From: Oscillospiraceae bacterium
Lineage (GTDB): Bacteria > Bacillota > Clostridia > Oscillospirales > Ruminococcaceae
Direction of reading: 5' to 3'
DNA: 6,560 nucleotides
NCBI GenBank assembly: GCA_017451665.1
Contig: JAFTNX010000053.1
Span: 1-6,560 of the forward strand
In this document: positions 6,360 through 6,560 of the stretch, in pieces
Layout: each line of letters starts with the position of its first letter
Position numbering within the stretch: position 1 is the stretch's first letter
Translations under genes and position numbers: made by a program
The notes under the pieces: generated by a model
The model's database searches: none
The model's input: only the letters and a program-made list of their open reading frames with translations
Told to the model about the DNA's origin: nothing

Positions 6360-6393
6360 CAATTGACAATGGACAATTGACAATTGACAATTA
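6360..6393 (+). repeat. Heptamer tandem repeat CAATTGA, about five copies
   Basis: Consecutive units are CAATTGA (6360), CAATGGA (6367), CAATTGA (6374), CAATTGA (6381) and partial CAATTA (6388). Only one unit differs, and only at one base. From memory, TTGACAATTGACAATT-type runs occur near genes in various clostridial genomes, but I cannot check that here. Copy number could change by slippage. Confidence 0.9.
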
Positions 6394-6397
6394 AGGT

Positions 6398-6412
6398 GTC
6401 GGCTTTGCCGAC
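6398..6412. repeat. GC-rich hairpin GTCGGC-TTT-GCCGAC
   Basis: A perfect 6-bp stem (6398-6403 with 6407-6412) and three-base loop directly after the heptamer array. It has no T-run, so it is not an evident terminator. It is part of the same repeat mosaic. Confidence 0.85.
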
Positions 6413-6433
6413 GGATTTAAAAGAGTAAAAATT

Positions 6434-6461
6434 AAGAGTAGGAGAAATCCTGCTCTTTTTT
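6434..6461 (+). terminator. Rho-independent terminator downstream of YjbR-DUF4298
   Basis: AAGAGTAGGA (6434-6443) pairs with TCCTGCTCTT (6448-6457) as a 10-bp stem with a single G-U wobble, a GAAA tetraloop (6444-6447), and a T-run at 6456-6461. It lies about 85 bases past the stop codon and is the first good terminator after the gene. Confidence 0.88.
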
Positions 6462-6480
6462 GTTGCCTGCCAAAGAATTT

Positions 6481-6560
6481 AAGTTTTAGGTCAAGCCTTT
6501 TTCAAAAGGCTTGTGGGGTTGAGGGGCAACGCCCTCATCGCCCGTCGCAACGGGCGAAAT
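6481..6560. repeat. Partial dispersed element with three consecutive hairpins, running off the window
   Basis: It starts with AAGTTTTAGG (6481-6490), the same ten bases as 1188-1197 in the foldback element and in the same orientation. A perfect 10-bp hairpin follows, CAAGCCTTTT/AAAAGGCTTG (6492-6513), sharing the CCTTTTTCAAAAGG core with 1208-1240. Then come GAGGG/CCCTC (6521-6536) and CGCCCGT/ACGGGCG (6539-6556). The element is cut by the window end. No gene is seen from 6349 to 6560. Confidence 0.7.

Noticed and set aside
6360..6393. CRISPR-like array
   Set aside because: Units are seven bases with no spacers, and no cas gene is in the window; it is a simple tandem repeat.

Overview
The window reads as chromosomal DNA of a low-to-moderate GC Gram-positive anaerobe, most likely a gut or rumen Clostridia (Oscillospiraceae/Ruminococcus-like). 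The reasons are strong AGGAGG-type ribosome binding sites, near-consensus sigma-A promoters, a lipoprotein with a DUF-free CotH kinase domain, and intergenic spaces filled with hairpin repeats of the kind seen in these genomes. The assignment is inferred from sequence style, not from a database search. There is no rRNA, tRNA, CRISPR array, transposase or phage gene.

Layout. (1) At 38-1025 (+) one promoter drives a small P-loop kinase-like protein followed 14 bases later by a GNAT acetyltransferase. (2) 1026-1302 has no gene. It is almost filled by a roughly 260-bp foldback element that separates two convergent transcription units and probably terminates both. (3) At 1303-3919 (-) is a two-gene membrane transport operon: an EamA/DMT-type transporter, then an NhaC-family antiporter whose start overlaps the EamA gene by 20 bases. 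(4) At 3983-5661 (-) is a monocistronic secreted lipoprotein with a CotH kinase domain, with a consensus promoter and a clean rho-independent terminator. (5) At 5668-6461 (+), transcribed divergently from cotH, is a YjbR/MmcQ-DUF4298 fusion protein. Its last codons and stop lie inside a perfect palindrome. (6) 6349-6560 has no gene. It is a mosaic of a heptamer tandem repeat, several hairpins, a terminator and a partial element related to the foldback element at 1031-1290.

The genes look like ordinary housekeeping or accessory cargo and I see no functional link that joins all of them. No undescribed multi-gene system is evident. The most unusual material is non-coding: the nested inverted repeat at 1031-1290, its relative at 6481-6560, and the palindrome that has reached into the 3' end of the YjbR-DUF4298 gene. 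The domain fusion in that gene and the secreted CotH-like kinase are the protein-level points worth following.
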